NCBI RefSeq assembly: GCF_000430585.1
Contig: NZ_AUMH01000006.1
Location: 81,710 to 145,709 of the forward strand
DNA from: Alicyclobacillus herbarius DSM 13609
GTDB taxonomy: Bacteria > Bacillota > Bacilli > Alicyclobacillales > Alicyclobacillaceae
DNA: 64,000 nt
Direction: 5' to 3'
Part shown: one piece after another, positions 26,738 through 35,331 of the stretch
Position numbering within the stretch: the first letter of the stretch is position 1
Layout of the letters: each line of letters begins with the position of its first letter
Notes under the pieces: model-generated
What the model saw: only the letters and a program-made list of their open reading frames with translations
Told to the model about the DNA's origin: nothing
Database searches by the model: none
Program-made: the position numbers and the translations under genes

Positions 26738-27121
26738 ATGGGACTAGACGTGCAACGGAAACGGGTGTATGACCCACCCACCGCCGACGATGGTAAACGG
26801 GTTCTGGTGGATCGACTGTGGCCGCGGGGCATCAAAAAGGAGGCGGCCGCCATTGACGCCTGGCTGCGGGACGTGGCGCCAAGCCCTGCCCTGCGCAAAT
26901 GGTTTTGTCATAAGCCGGAGTTGTTTCCGGAATTTCGAGCGCGGTATGAGGCCGAACTTGTGCACGATCCGCTCCACCGTGAGCAGTTGGACCAGCTTTG
27001 CGCGTGGGCCCAAACGGGGCGTGTGACCTTGGTCTACGCGGCCAAGGACCCGGTGCACAACCACGTGGTCGTGTTGCAGGACGTGTTGATGCGCTGGGGA
27101 GGAGAAACAAGCGAATCATAA
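26738..27121 (+). CDS. DUF488 family protein
   Basis: A 127-residue protein; GGAGG lies 7 bases before the ATG, and the much longer open frame upstream overlaps the neighbouring gene and is not coding. DUF488 signatures are clear: VYDPPTADDGKRVLVDRLWPRG, the AIDAWLRDVAPSPALRKWF stretch, and the FRARYEAEL segment. The family is widespread and its biochemical function is unknown. It is followed by its own terminator. Confidence 0.9.
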   Translation: MGLDVQRKRVYDPPTADDGKRVLVDRLWPRGIKKEAAAIDAWLRDVAPSPALRKWFCHKPELFPEFRARYEAELVHDPLHREQLDQLCAWAQTGRVTLVYAAKDPVHNHVVVLQDVLMRWGGETSES

Positions 27122-27183
27122 AAGCTGACCGATATTGTGAAGGCGAATCGATACCGTGACGACTGACCGGTCCGGTCGCAAAA

Positions 27184-27227
27184 ACCGGAGCCTGCCTCGA
27201 TTCGCGCAGGTTCCGGTTTGGTTGTCT
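27184..27227 (+). terminator. Terminator after the DUF488 gene
   Basis: ACCGGAGCCTGC (27184-27195) pairs with GCAGGTTCCGGT (27206-27217) with one G-T contact, followed by TTGGTTGTCT. Confidence 0.65.
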
Positions 27228-27341
27228 CAAATAGGTGGGGTGACACGTAGACGAGTGTCACTGAATTGTTGTCGCCCGTTTACTGGCTTATCGCCGACAA
27301 TTTATAAACTTGTCCTCCTAAGTTATCGTTCAACCGCTGGG

Positions 27342-27713
27342 TCAAAAAGCTCCCCCATCCGGGGTCAGCCAGCGTTCATCCACCTCAAAGTGCGCGCGGG
27401 CCAGTACCTCGGCCAAATGCTCCAACGGTGTCGCCGCCACTTCGCGGTACACCTTGCGCGTGTAGAGATGTCGGGCATTGGGAAACTCCTGGCGCAACTG
27501 GCTGCGCAGGCGGTTCCCAGACTCGTCAGCATCCACCAGCACGTAAACCTCATCTTCCGCGATGCTCTGCAGCAGCGCTTCCATTTTCTCATACCCCAAG
27601 GTCCCGTTCGTGCAGACTATGCGGACCGGCTCGTCCAAAACCTGTTCCAGTCTCCGCTTGTCGCTCTGCCCCTCGACAATGATGACCTTACGTGGTGTGG
27701 CCGGTGCTCCCAA
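27342..27713 (-). CDS. TOPRIM-domain protein (small RNase M5/YusF-like)
   Basis: About 123 residues consisting mainly of a TOPRIM fold: the catalytic Glu is in KVIIVEGQSDKRRL and the DxD pair in VLVDADESGNRLR. Such stand-alone proteins occur in Bacillota next to nothing in particular; nucleic-acid cleavage or binding is expected but unproven. I chose a TTG start at 27713 (AAGGGG 9 bases upstream); an ATG at 27722 and a GTG at 27749 are alternatives. Confidence 0.75.
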   Translation of the reverse strand: MGAPATPRKVIIVEGQSDKRRLEQVLDEPVRIVCTNGTLGYEKMEALLQSIAEDEVYVLVDADESGNRLRSQLRQEFPNARHLYTRKVYREVAATPLEHLAEVLARAHFEVDERWLTPDGGAF

Positions 27714-27945
27714 CAGCCCCATCCCCTTGCTGTGACAGTTTGCTTTCACTGTACGCGAGGCTCGACCTGCGAGCAACCGACGACCATCTTTACGGACGGG
27801 CGCCGATAGGTCTTCGTGCCCCGCTGAACGACGAGTGCACCGAGATTTTCACCCTGGCCAACGAACAGGCGACAGAGGGGGAACAGCGGTCTAGCCAAGC
27901 TGTCCCGAACGTGCATACCCTGGAGGAAACACCTGACAAGGAGAG

Positions 27946-28419
27946 ATGAGCATGGCTGCGAAGACACGGAAACGGACGAAGCCCCTGCGCCCGACCAAGC
28001 CATCACGGCGGACGCAGAAGGGCGCAGTCAGCACACCGATTCGATACATGAAGGGCGAAGACATAGGTGTAGAACCGACCTTCCTGCCCCTCTTGCTGAT
28101 GCTCGGCGGCCTCTGGGGAGCCAGTCGGGCGAGCCGAGGCAAGACCGGCGGCTTTGCCGGACCGGGCATGGCTGATTCGGACGGTAGCACGGGGGTGCCT
28201 GGCGGATTTGGCGGCTTTCGTGCAGGGCCTGGATGGGGTGGCCCGGGTGCGGGCGTCGGTGGTCCCGGTTTCGGAGGCGGTACAGGCTATGGGCAAAGCC
28301 CGGGCATTGGGGACGGTCCAGGCTGGGGCGGTTTTGCCGGACCCGGGTTCGGCGGTTCAGGCATGTTCGGACAACGCGCGGGTTTGGGGGGTATCGGCGG
28401 CTGGCCGTTTTTCTTTTAG
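27946..28419 (+). CDS. Glycine-rich protein of unknown function
   Basis: 157 residues: a very basic N-terminus (about 1-25, many Lys/Arg), one hydrophobic segment (TFLPLLLMLGGLWGAS, about 45-60), then a tail in which Gly makes up nearly half the residues, built from irregular GGPG/GGFG/GPGWGG units, ending WPFFF. AAGGAGAG precedes the ATG; a second ATG two codons later is equally possible. The pattern suggests a membrane-tethered low-complexity protein, perhaps of the spore or envelope. The repeats make homology searches unreliable. Confidence 0.6.
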   Translation: MSMAAKTRKRTKPLRPTKPSRRTQKGAVSTPIRYMKGEDIGVEPTFLPLLLMLGGLWGASRASRGKTGGFAGPGMADSDGSTGVPGGFGGFRAGPGWGGPGAGVGGPGFGGGTGYGQSPGIGDGPGWGGFAGPGFGGSGMFGQRAGLGGIGGWPFFF

Positions 28420-28510
28420 ACCCGCTACAGACAGACAAAGGGCGGGGCGATGGGTCCCACCCCGCTCTTTGCATCTACATTTCTGGAAAGTATCCAATCT
28501 CGCACGTTCA

Positions 28511-28633
28511 TCAAGCCACTGGCGTCGTTGTGCAAGTGGTCGTTGTGTACACCGGCACAAGCAGGAAGAACAGGACGAAGATAATCAGGAACACCACTGC
28601 CCAACGCGTGTAACCACCAAATACACCGTACAT
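28511..28633 (-). CDS. 40-residue membrane miniprotein with Thr/Cys tail
   Basis: Begins MYGVFGGYTRW, continues with a strongly hydrophobic helix (AVVFLIIFVLFFLLVPV) and ends YTTTTCTTTPVA. A clear GAGAGGAGG ribosome site lies 9 bases before the ATG, which makes it a credible gene despite its size. The N-terminal MYG plus one helix recalls the YjcZ-type sporulation miniproteins of Bacillus, but the tail is different. It lies convergent to the glycine-rich gene. Confidence 0.6.
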   Translation of the reverse strand: MYGVFGGYTRWAVVFLIIFVLFFLLVPVYTTTTCTTTPVA

Positions 28634-28792
28634 CGACCATTCCTCCTCTCTCGGCTTTTGTTGCCCGACGCACTTCCATCCAATGCGACTCACCATTCGG
28701 CCGATAAGGACATTCGACCCGGGCAGTGGGAATTGGGCGTTCTTTGATACAATGGACATGCGTAGGAAAACTGCAAAGCGGAGGCCTGTGAC

Positions 28793-29674
28793 GTGTCGAA
28801 TCTGGTCATTTTCGGTCCCGGCAAGATGGGCGCCGCGCTGACGCGGAGCATGCAGGCGGTGGGCCATCAGGTGCTGGCTGCGTTCGGCCACACCGACAGC
28901 GAAAGCGCCAGGCGGTTTGAAGAATGGACGGGTGTGACGGTCGCGCCGTCGCCTATCGGGGATGAGCGACCGGACACCCGGATGGACCTGACCCAGGCGG
29001 ACCTGGTGCTGTTAACCCTGCCGGATGGACTGTTGGCCGCGGCAGCCAGACAGCTGGCCGCCTGCGCCGACTTCGGGAAACAGACAATTGTCGCGCACAC
29101 GGCCGGATCGCTCGATGCAAGCATTCTCCAGCCGTTGGCTGAGACCGGCGTGCGCACCGTCGCCGTGCACCCGCTGCAGACCGTGGCGGATGCGGCGGAA
29201 GGGAACCTGTTTCACGGTGTGTGGTTTACCCTGGATGGCGAGGAGAGTGCCTTGGCGGAGGTGGCCGGGTGGGTGCAGCACCTCGGCGGACAGCCTATCC
29301 TGGCCAGAGGCATGGATAGGGCACGCTATCACGCCGCAGCCGCCCTGGCGTCGAACGCGCTGGTCGCCCTGGCGGCGCTGACCACCGAGGTCTCCCCGCT
29401 GCCGGAAGGTCTGCTGCCATTCCTGCCGCTGATGCAGGGGACGCTGCAAAACCTCCGGCGACAAGGACTCCCGGGGGCCCTAACCGGGCCCGTGGAACGC
29501 GGGGATGTCGAGACCATAAAGAGACACCTTAAGGCGCTCGCGGATCTGCCGGATGCCCTGGCTGCCTATACGGCCCTGGGGCGAGCCACAATTCGCCTGG
29601 CCGAAGAGAAACATTCGTTTTCGCCGGATGTGTCGGTGGAGCTTTGGAATCTGTTTGGGGGGAAGCTGGAATGA
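28793..29674 (+). CDS. Rossmann-like/DUF2520 protein, candidate ketopantoate reductase
   Basis: 293 residues. An N-terminal NAD(P)-binding fold starts at NLVIFGPGKMGAAL; the central part has VAHTAGSLDAS and AVHPLQT, typical of this group; the C-terminal half is the helical DUF2520 domain (about 160-285) related to 6-phosphogluconate-dehydrogenase-like tails. GTG start with GGAGG upstream. Its last codons overlap panB (ATGA), and panC follows, so it is coupled to pantothenate synthesis. The missing step between PanB and PanC is ketopantoate reduction, and the non-PanE reductase PanG is of this general fold, so I infer that role. Confidence 0.8.
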   Translation: MSNLVIFGPGKMGAALTRSMQAVGHQVLAAFGHTDSESARRFEEWTGVTVAPSPIGDERPDTRMDLTQADLVLLTLPDGLLAAAARQLAACADFGKQTIVAHTAGSLDASILQPLAETGVRTVAVHPLQTVADAAEGNLFHGVWFTLDGEESALAEVAGWVQHLGGQPILARGMDRARYHAAAALASNALVALAALTTEVSPLPEGLLPFLPLMQGTLQNLRRQGLPGALTGPVERGDVETIKRHLKALADLPDALAAYTALGRATIRLAEEKHSFSPDVSVELWNLFGGKLE

Positions 29675-30522
29675 CGAAGCCGGTCACCATTCGTACGTTC
29701 CTGAAGATGAAACAAAATGGGGAAAAGATTGCCGTCGTCACGGCGTATGACTACCCATCCGCGCGGCTTTTGGAAGAGGCGGGCGTGCACGCGCTGTTGG
29801 TTGGGGACTCGCTGGGGATGGTCGTGCAGGGAAACACGACCACCCTGCCCGTCACCCTGGACGACATTATCTATCACACGAAACTGGTGGCGCGCGGGGT
29901 CACGCGGCCGCTGATTATCGCTGACCTGCCCTTCATGACCTACCAGGCGTCGACGGAGCAGGCCTTGATGAGCGCCGGCCGTCTGATGCGCGAAGGCGGC
30001 GCGCAGGCGGTCAAACTGGAAGGCGGCGCGTTCTTAGCCGAGACGGTTGAGCGGCTGGTCAACGCCGGTGTACCCGTCATGGGGCACATTGGACTTACCC
30101 CGCAGTCGGTGCACGCATTGGGTGGGTTTGCGGTGCAGGGGCGGACAGCCGCTGCCGCCAAGCGACTCGTGGACGACGCCATCGCGCTTGAGGAGGCCGG
30201 GGCGTTTGCTGTCGTGCTCGAGATGGTCCCGGACGAGGTGGCCGAGGTGGTGTCAGCGCGCTTGACCATTCCTACCATCGGCATCGGGGCGGGTCCACAC
30301 TGTGACGGCCAGGTGTTGGTCTTCCACGACATGATGGGCTACACGACCGGGTACATTCCCAAACACAACAAGCGGTTTGCCGACTTGGCCAGCACCATCA
30401 AAAACGCCGCCGCGGCGTACGTGCGAGAGGTGGCCAACGGACAGTTCCCCGGTCCAGAACAAACGATACACCTAAAGCCAGAAGAACGCGCCGAGTGGGC
30501 GGACAAGTGGCAGAACAAATAA
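29671..30522 (+). CDS. panB: 3-methyl-2-oxobutanoate hydroxymethyltransferase
   Basis: First committed step of pantothenate synthesis, adding a hydroxymethyl group from methylene-tetrahydrofolate to 2-oxoisovalerate to give ketopantoate. The ATG at 29671 overlaps the previous stop; 283 residues. Family motifs: VTAYDYPSARL, LLVGDSLGMVVQGN (Mg-binding Asp), VKLEGG, GHIGLTPQSVH, VLEMVP and TIGIGAGPHCDGQVLV. It is followed 16 bases later by panC. Confidence 0.97.
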   Translation: MTKPVTIRTFLKMKQNGEKIAVVTAYDYPSARLLEEAGVHALLVGDSLGMVVQGNTTTLPVTLDDIIYHTKLVARGVTRPLIIADLPFMTYQASTEQALMSAGRLMREGGAQAVKLEGGAFLAETVERLVNAGVPVMGHIGLTPQSVHALGGFAVQGRTAAAAKRLVDDAIALEEAGAFAVVLEMVPDEVAEVVSARLTIPTIGIGAGPHCDGQVLVFHDMMGYTTGYIPKHNKRFADLASTIKNAAAAYVREVANGQFPGPEQTIHLKPEERAEWADKWQNK

Positions 30523-30538
30523 GAGGTGCCTACATACC

Positions 30539-31408
30539 ATGCAGACGATTGAAACCATTGCAGACATGCGAACGATTGTGGCGAACGCCAAGCGGCAAGG
30601 CAAAAGCGTGGGGCTTGTCCCGACGATGGGGTACTTACACGAAGGACACCTGCGCCTCGTCGACACAGCGCGGCGTGAAAACGACCTCGTGGTCGTCAGC
30701 ATCTTTGTCAACCCGCTGCAGTTCGGGCCCAACGAAGATTTCGCCCGCTACCCGCGCGATACAGAGCGGGACAAGACCCTGCTGGCGGAACACCAGTGCG
30801 ACGTTGTGTTTCTCCCCAGCGTCGAGGAGATGTACCCGCGGCCGCTTAAGACCGTGATTGAACTGCCGGGGATGAGCGAAACCTTATGCGGCCGCTCGCG
30901 GCCAGGCCACTTTCGCGGCGTGGCCACCGTCGTCTCGAAGCTGTTTCACATCGTGCAGCCGGACAAAGCGTACTTTGGCAAGAAGGACGCGCAGCAGGCG
31001 GCCATCATCGCCCGCATGGTCGACGACCTGAATATACCCGTCGAAATTGTCACGGTCCCCATCGTCCGTGAGGCGGACGGCTTGGCCAAGAGTTCGCGCA
31101 ACGTGTATCTGACGGCCGAGGAGCGGCCGCACGCGACCGTGCTGTACCGTGCCCTGATGGAGGCAAAAGCCAAGATTGAAGCGGGCGAACGATGCGCCGA
31201 CAAGATCCGCCAGATGGTGCAAGCGCGCATCAGCGCCGAGCCGGGGGTGACCCTCGACTACGCGGAGATTGTCTCCCTAACCGACCTAAAGCCGATTGAA
31301 CGCTTGTCAGGCCGGGTTCTGTTGGCTGTGGCCGCGTATGTGGGCAAGACGCGCTTGATTGACAATCTGCAGATGGATGTGACGGAAGACGGTGTGACGT
31401 TCGACTGA
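30539..31408 (+). CDS. panC: Pantothenate synthetase
   Basis: ATP-dependent ligation of pantoate and beta-alanine. 289 residues with the nucleotidylyl-transferase signatures MGYLHEGHLRLV (HIGH-like) and the FVNPLQFGPNEDFARYPR stretch; GKKDAQQAAIIARMV and LAKSSRNVYL complete the site. GAGGTG precedes the ATG. No panD follows; the next gene is on the opposite strand, so beta-alanine must come from elsewhere in the genome. Confidence 0.97.
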   Translation: MQTIETIADMRTIVANAKRQGKSVGLVPTMGYLHEGHLRLVDTARRENDLVVVSIFVNPLQFGPNEDFARYPRDTERDKTLLAEHQCDVVFLPSVEEMYPRPLKTVIELPGMSETLCGRSRPGHFRGVATVVSKLFHIVQPDKAYFGKKDAQQAAIIARMVDDLNIPVEIVTVPIVREADGLAKSSRNVYLTAEERPHATVLYRALMEAKAKIEAGERCADKIRQMVQARISAEPGVTLDYAEIVSLTDLKPIERLSGRVLLAVAAYVGKTRLIDNLQMDVTEDGVTFD

Positions 31409-31458
31409 CCGCCTCGCCGGCTTTGCGCCCGGCGACGGATTCAGGTTATCCAGGCACC

Positions 31459-32403
31459 CTAATACCCGCGGGCGATATCCACCCGGTTGGGCATCGGCCG
31501 TCCGGCCTGTCGGGCGCGAAAGTTACGGAGGAAACAGTCGAGCGCGCGCTGGTAATACCGATTGGAAATGCCAGACTTGTGCGGAGAGATGAGCACGTTG
31601 TCCAAGTCCCACAGTGGGCTGTCAGGCGGCAAAGGCTCGGTGTGAAACACATCGAGTGCTGCCCCGGCGATGTGCCCCTTTGCCAAGGCCCGAATCAATG
31701 CCGACTCATCCACGACGTCCCCGCGCCCAAAGTTGAGCAAGATGGCCGAAGACTTCATCTTTTCCAGCTGCCTGGCGCCGATAAGGTGATGGGTGTCTTC
31801 TGTGAGAGGCAAGAGTAACAACACGAAATCACTTTCCGGAAGGACGTCATCCAGCCTGGCCGATGCCACCACCTCATCAAACCAGGACAGCGGTTCGACC
31901 CGCCGCTTAACGCCAATGACGCGCATATCAAAAGCCTTGGCCTTGCGCGCTACCTCTTGACCGATGCGGCCGGCGCCGACGATGGTCAGGGTCTGGCCGT
32001 ATAATTCGCCCAGCCCTTCCCGGCCGCGCAGCCATTCGTGCCGCAACTGGCTCCGCAGGTCGGTGTGCAGACGGCGGGTAAACATCAGCATCATGCCGAG
32101 AATCTGCTCGGCCATCGGAATGGCGTGTATGCCGCTGGAGTTGGTCAGGACCAGCCCTCGTTCCGCCAGCGCCGAAAGGGGTAGGTGATCAATCCCCGCG
32201 CTGAGCACGTGCACCCAGCTCAAACGCGCTGCCTGGGCCAGGTGTTCCACGGTCAACTGGTGGGTGATGATGACGTCCGCCCGCTCCAGGTCCTCCGGTG
32301 TCACGTCCTTTCGGTGGCAGACAACCACCTCTTGCCCCGTCTGCTGGCGCAGGCGGAGCACCTGGGTATCCTCAATGCCTGTTTTATGCATCAACAAGAT
32401 CAA
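31459..32403 (-). CDS. D-isomer-specific 2-hydroxyacid dehydrogenase
   Basis: NAD(P)-dependent reductase of 2-oxoacids, 314 residues. The cofactor motif is GAGRIGQEVARKAKAF; the catalytic Arg is in LLNFGRGDVVDE-type sequence (usually NxxRGxxVD), Glu follows in the LDVFHTEPLP segment, and the His is in ISPHKSG. The start is TTG with GAGGAGGG 9 bases upstream. Substrate is uncertain (glyoxylate/hydroxypyruvate or phosphoglycerate-like). A zinc-ribbon gene lies 32 bases upstream on the same strand and may be cotranscribed. Confidence 0.88.
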   Translation of the reverse strand: MILLMHKTGIEDTQVLRLRQQTGQEVVVCHRKDVTPEDLERADVIITHQLTVEHLAQAARLSWVHVLSAGIDHLPLSALAERGLVLTNSSGIHAIPMAEQILGMMLMFTRRLHTDLRSQLRHEWLRGREGLGELYGQTLTIVGAGRIGQEVARKAKAFDMRVIGVKRRVEPLSWFDEVVASARLDDVLPESDFVLLLLPLTEDTHHLIGARQLEKMKSSAILLNFGRGDVVDESALIRALAKGHIAGAALDVFHTEPLPPDSPLWDLDNVLISPHKSGISNRYYQRALDCFLRNFRARQAGRPMPNRVDIARGY

Positions 32404-32434
32404 CAGCGCGCCCTCCTCGGTTTACCCTGCGGCC

Positions 32435-32686
32435 TCACTTGCGGAAAAACCAGCCGCGCCGGCGCCTTTCCCCAGGCTGCGCGCCACCGTGCTCTTCCAA
32501 CCAGTTCATCCGCAGCGACTGGATACGGCGGATCATCTCCTCCCGTTCCTCGTCGCTCGTACACTCCCCGACCAGCTGCAGTTCGCGCCGGGTGGCGTGG
32601 CAATACGGACAAGCCGCGTACATTTCATAAGACGCCGTGTCCGCACCGCAGGACTTGCAAAAGTAGTAATACGCCTTTTCTGTCAT
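32435..32686 (-). CDS. Small zinc-ribbon protein
   Basis: 83 residues. Two CxxC pairs (CKSCG at about 10-14 and CPYCH at about 26-30) form a probable zinc ribbon at the N-terminus, followed by a charged helix and an Arg-rich tail ending RGWFFRK. Orthologue-like small proteins are common in Bacillales; function unknown. The gene lies just upstream of the dehydrogenase on the minus strand. Confidence 0.7.
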   Translation of the reverse strand: MTEKAYYYFCKSCGADTASYEMYAACPYCHATRRELQLVGECTSDEEREEMIRRIQSLRMNWLEEHGGAQPGERRRRGWFFRK

Positions 32687-32703
32687 GGTGGCCGTTTCCC
32701 CTC

Positions 32704-32875
32704 GATCCCCTAGGACGTGCTCGTCTTCTCTCGATTCGGGTTACGGGCTGTCGCCGGCCTAAGACCTAGGCGGTTGCCAGGCTATCGCCCGCCTATACGG
32801 TCGCCTTTGGCGACCAGGCCCCCGTTTATGACGGACAGCGCCCAGACTGTCCCTTACCCCGTTTTCGTACGCAAG
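32704..32875. repeat. Intergenic repeat region, copy E (core 32782-32826)
   Basis: The core shares with copy A the order TATCGCCCG-CCTA-ACGG, a variable hairpin (here TCGCC/GGCGA), then AGGCCCCC and a short T run. Upstream is a related GGGCTGTCGCCGGCCTA unit, so two half-copies may be fused. A GGACAG/CTGTCC hairpin follows at 32832-32851. The 316-bp gap between the zinc-ribbon and M20 genes holds nothing else I recognise. Confidence 0.5.
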
Positions 32876-33002
32876 CGCGAATCGCGATCATTTTACCAGT
32901 GGGATGCCTCTCTATGCCATAGGGAAGTTTGTAGAATCTTGTAATTTAATTTTGGCGAATGATGTCAGATCCCGTATATTGATCCGTTCTCTAGCAAAGC
33001 CC

Positions 33003-34202
33003 TTAACGATCCGCCGCAAACGCCCCGGCGGCTCGCAGCGCGCCGGCCAGCATCGCCTTGACCGCGATGGGAAGCGCCGCCTCATCGACGGTGAAACGGG
33101 CGTGGTGGTGCGGATACGTAATCCCTTTGTCGGGATTGCCCGCGCCAACAAAGAAGAACGTGCCCGGCGCGGCTTGCTGATAAGCTGAAAAGTCCTCGCC
33201 GCCCATGGTCGGAATCGCTTCCACCACTACGCTCGGCCCGAACACGCGCAACAGGGTCTGACGGAGCGTCTGGGTGAGCCGTTCATCGTTGACCACCGGC
33301 CGATACCCGTATTCGTAGCGAAACTCGTAGGCCGCTCCGTGCGCCTCCGTGACCCCGCGGACAATCCGCTCCATCCAGACCGGCACGGTCTCTCGCAGGT
33401 CCTGTTTGAAACTGCGCACGGTTCCACTCATCTCGACCTGATTCGGAATCACGTTCGTCGCCGTGCCACCCGAAATCTGTGTGACCGAGAGAACCAGGGG
33501 TTCGAGCGGATCGTTATAGCGGGAGGCCACGTGCTGCAGGTTGGTGATGACCTGAGCGGCAATCGTAATCGGATCCACCGTCAGGTGCGGCTGTGCGGCG
33601 TGCCCGCCCTGGCCGCGGATGGTGAGGTAGAACGTATCGGGCGCGGCCATCAGGTGGCCGGATTTCACCGCAATCTGCCCCACCGGTAACGGAGCCCACA
33701 GGTGCAGGCCGAGCACCGCATCGACCCCTTCCAACACTCCGAGGTCGACCAGTTCCTGGGCGCCGCCCGGGAAGACTTCCTCCGCGTGCTGGAAGATGAA
33801 GCGAATCTCGCCCGGGACCTCGTCGCGCATGCGGCTGAGGATTTTTGCCACCGCGAGCAGCGCGGCGGTATGGCCGTCGTGACCGCAGGCGTGCATCACG
33901 CCCGGGTTTTGCGAGACAAACTCGAACTCGTTTTCCTCTTGAATCGGCAACGCGTCCATATCCGCCCGCAGCGCCACCACCCCGCCCGGCTGCAAGCCGA
34001 TGAGGCGGGCCACGACGCTGGTGCGCGTCGGGCGGGAAAGTTCAAACCCGCCGAACGCCTGCAGGGTGTGATAGACAAACTGGGCCGTCTTTCGTTCCTC
34101 GTATGAAAGCTCTGGGTGTTGATGCAAGTGTCGACGCCAACGCACCACATCGCTCGTAACCGTTTCCACAAGGTGATCTAGGTCCTGCAAGACTACCGCC
34201 AC
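33003..34202 (-). CDS. M20 family amidohydrolase (IAA-amino-acid/hippurate hydrolase type)
   Basis: Metallo-hydrolase of N-acyl amino acids, 399 residues from the GTG at 34202 (AAGGGGGC upstream). The N-terminal RRHLHQHPELSYEE is the family hallmark; ligands are visible in DMDALPI, HACGHDGHTA, the HAEEVFPGG stretch and the C-terminal GGEDFSAY. A dimerisation/lid domain occupies about 185-300. Real substrate could be N-acetyl amino acids, hippurate or auxin conjugates; sequence alone does not decide. Confidence 0.92.
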   Translation of the reverse strand: MAVVLQDLDHLVETVTSDVVRWRRHLHQHPELSYEERKTAQFVYHTLQAFGGFELSRPTRTSVVARLIGLQPGGVVALRADMDALPIQEENEFEFVSQNPGVMHACGHDGHTAALLAVAKILSRMRDEVPGEIRFIFQHAEEVFPGGAQELVDLGVLEGVDAVLGLHLWAPLPVGQIAVKSGHLMAAPDTFYLTIRGQGGHAAQPHLTVDPITIAAQVITNLQHVASRYNDPLEPLVLSVTQISGGTATNVIPNQVEMSGTVRSFKQDLRETVPVWMERIVRGVTEAHGAAYEFRYEYGYRPVVNDERLTQTLRQTLLRVFGPSVVVEAIPTMGGEDFSAYQQAAPGTFFFVGAGNPDKGITYPHHHARFTVDEAALPIAVKAMLAGALRAAGAFAADR

Positions 34203-34419
34203 GGTGCACGCCCCCTTTTTCCATGTGGAACCCGTCCATTCCAAGTTCCGGCCTTGGCACCCTTATGCTTTCCATTTCTATTCATTATATCGGTTTCGGT
34301 ATTTTTCTGACTAGCCAGCCGTCCTCCCCAGCCCGCGTCCGGGGAGATCCACAAGTTTCAACCACATTCGTCAGATATAGAAGGTATGGTACATTGAGAG
34401 ACAAGGAGGATGGATGGCG

Positions 34420-35331
34420 ATGCAAAGAGACGGCTACACCGACATTCACGCCCACGTTCTGCCCGGACTCGACGACGGCCCACCGGATATGGCAGCCAGC
34501 CTGCGCCTTCTGCAAACCTTTGCCAATCGGCAGGTGAGCCGTGTCTTTTGTACTTCCCACTACCTTAGCCCGCACTTCCAGGTGGACCTGGCGCAGCTTG
34601 CCGCGGCCTACCAGGCGCTACAGGAGGCCCGCGCAACAACGCCGGTCGCCCCAGAGGATGACCTGGCCAACCGAGAGGTTGCGCCCACGGAGATGGTCAT
34701 GGCCGACCAGATAGCGCAAGGGCAGGCGACGGGACTTACCGCCCAGCCTGGCTATCCCGAGCTGGCGCCAGGGGCGGAAGTACGACTGGCCAACGGGATA
34801 GCGGACGCTATTCGCGAGGGGCGCGTCCCGACGCTGGGCAACACCCGCTACGTACTGGTGGAGTTCCCAAGCACCAACATCCCGGACGAGGCACTGAACT
34901 GGGTCTACGAACTGACAGTGCGCGGGTATCAGCCTATCATGGCCCACCCAGAGCGGAACCTGGCCGTTCAGAAGCGGCCGGATATCATCCATACTTTACT
35001 CGACGCTGGCCTGCTCCTGCAGTTGACCGCCGCCTGCCTGACCACGCCGCCAGAGCGCCGGCACAAGGCGGACGAGTTGGCCTGGGACATCCTGCGCGCC
35101 GGCCATGCGGCTGTGATTGCCTCCGACGCGCACGATCCGCACGTTCGCGCTCCCCTATTGGCGGACGCGTACGCGGCTGTCCGCGGTGAGCTGGGCGATG
35201 TGGTATGCGAGGCTCTCATTGCCAATGCGGACGCCATCTGGCAAGGCGAGGCATGCCAACCGGTGCCCCCCACTCCGCCCAAGCGACGGCGGTTCTCCCT
35301 GCCCTGGTCGCGGGCCAAGCAGAAGGCGTAG
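34420..35331 (+). CDS. CpsB/YwqE-type protein-tyrosine phosphatase (PHP family)
   Basis: Manganese-dependent phosphatase that normally dephosphorylates the tyrosine kinase of capsule or exopolysaccharide synthesis. The N-terminal DIHAHVLPGLDDGP and TSHYLSP, the central GAEVRL, MAHPER and the C-terminal SDAHDP place metal ligands. Compared with ordinary CpsB (about 254 residues) it is about 50 longer, mainly in an insertion near residues 70-115 and a basic Pro-rich tail. ATG at 34420 has AAGGAGG at good distance; an ATG 6 bases earlier is too close to it. No kinase or glycosyltransferase genes are adjacent. Confidence 0.85.
   Translation: MQRDGYTDIHAHVLPGLDDGPPDMAASLRLLQTFANRQVSRVFCTSHYLSPHFQVDLAQLAAAYQALQEARATTPVAPEDDLANREVAPTEMVMADQIAQGQATGLTAQPGYPELAPGAEVRLANGIADAIREGRVPTLGNTRYVLVEFPSTNIPDEALNWVYELTVRGYQPIMAHPERNLAVQKRPDIIHTLLDAGLLLQLTAACLTTPPERRHKADELAWDILRAGHAAVIASDAHDPHVRAPLLADAYAAVRGELGDVVCEALIANADAIWQGEACQPVPPTPPKRRRFSLPWSRAKQKA

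Noticed and set aside
27239..27260. GTGACAC/GTGTCAC hairpin as an attachment site or riboswitch
   Set aside because: Short isolated hairpin with no neighbouring integrase or conserved core.
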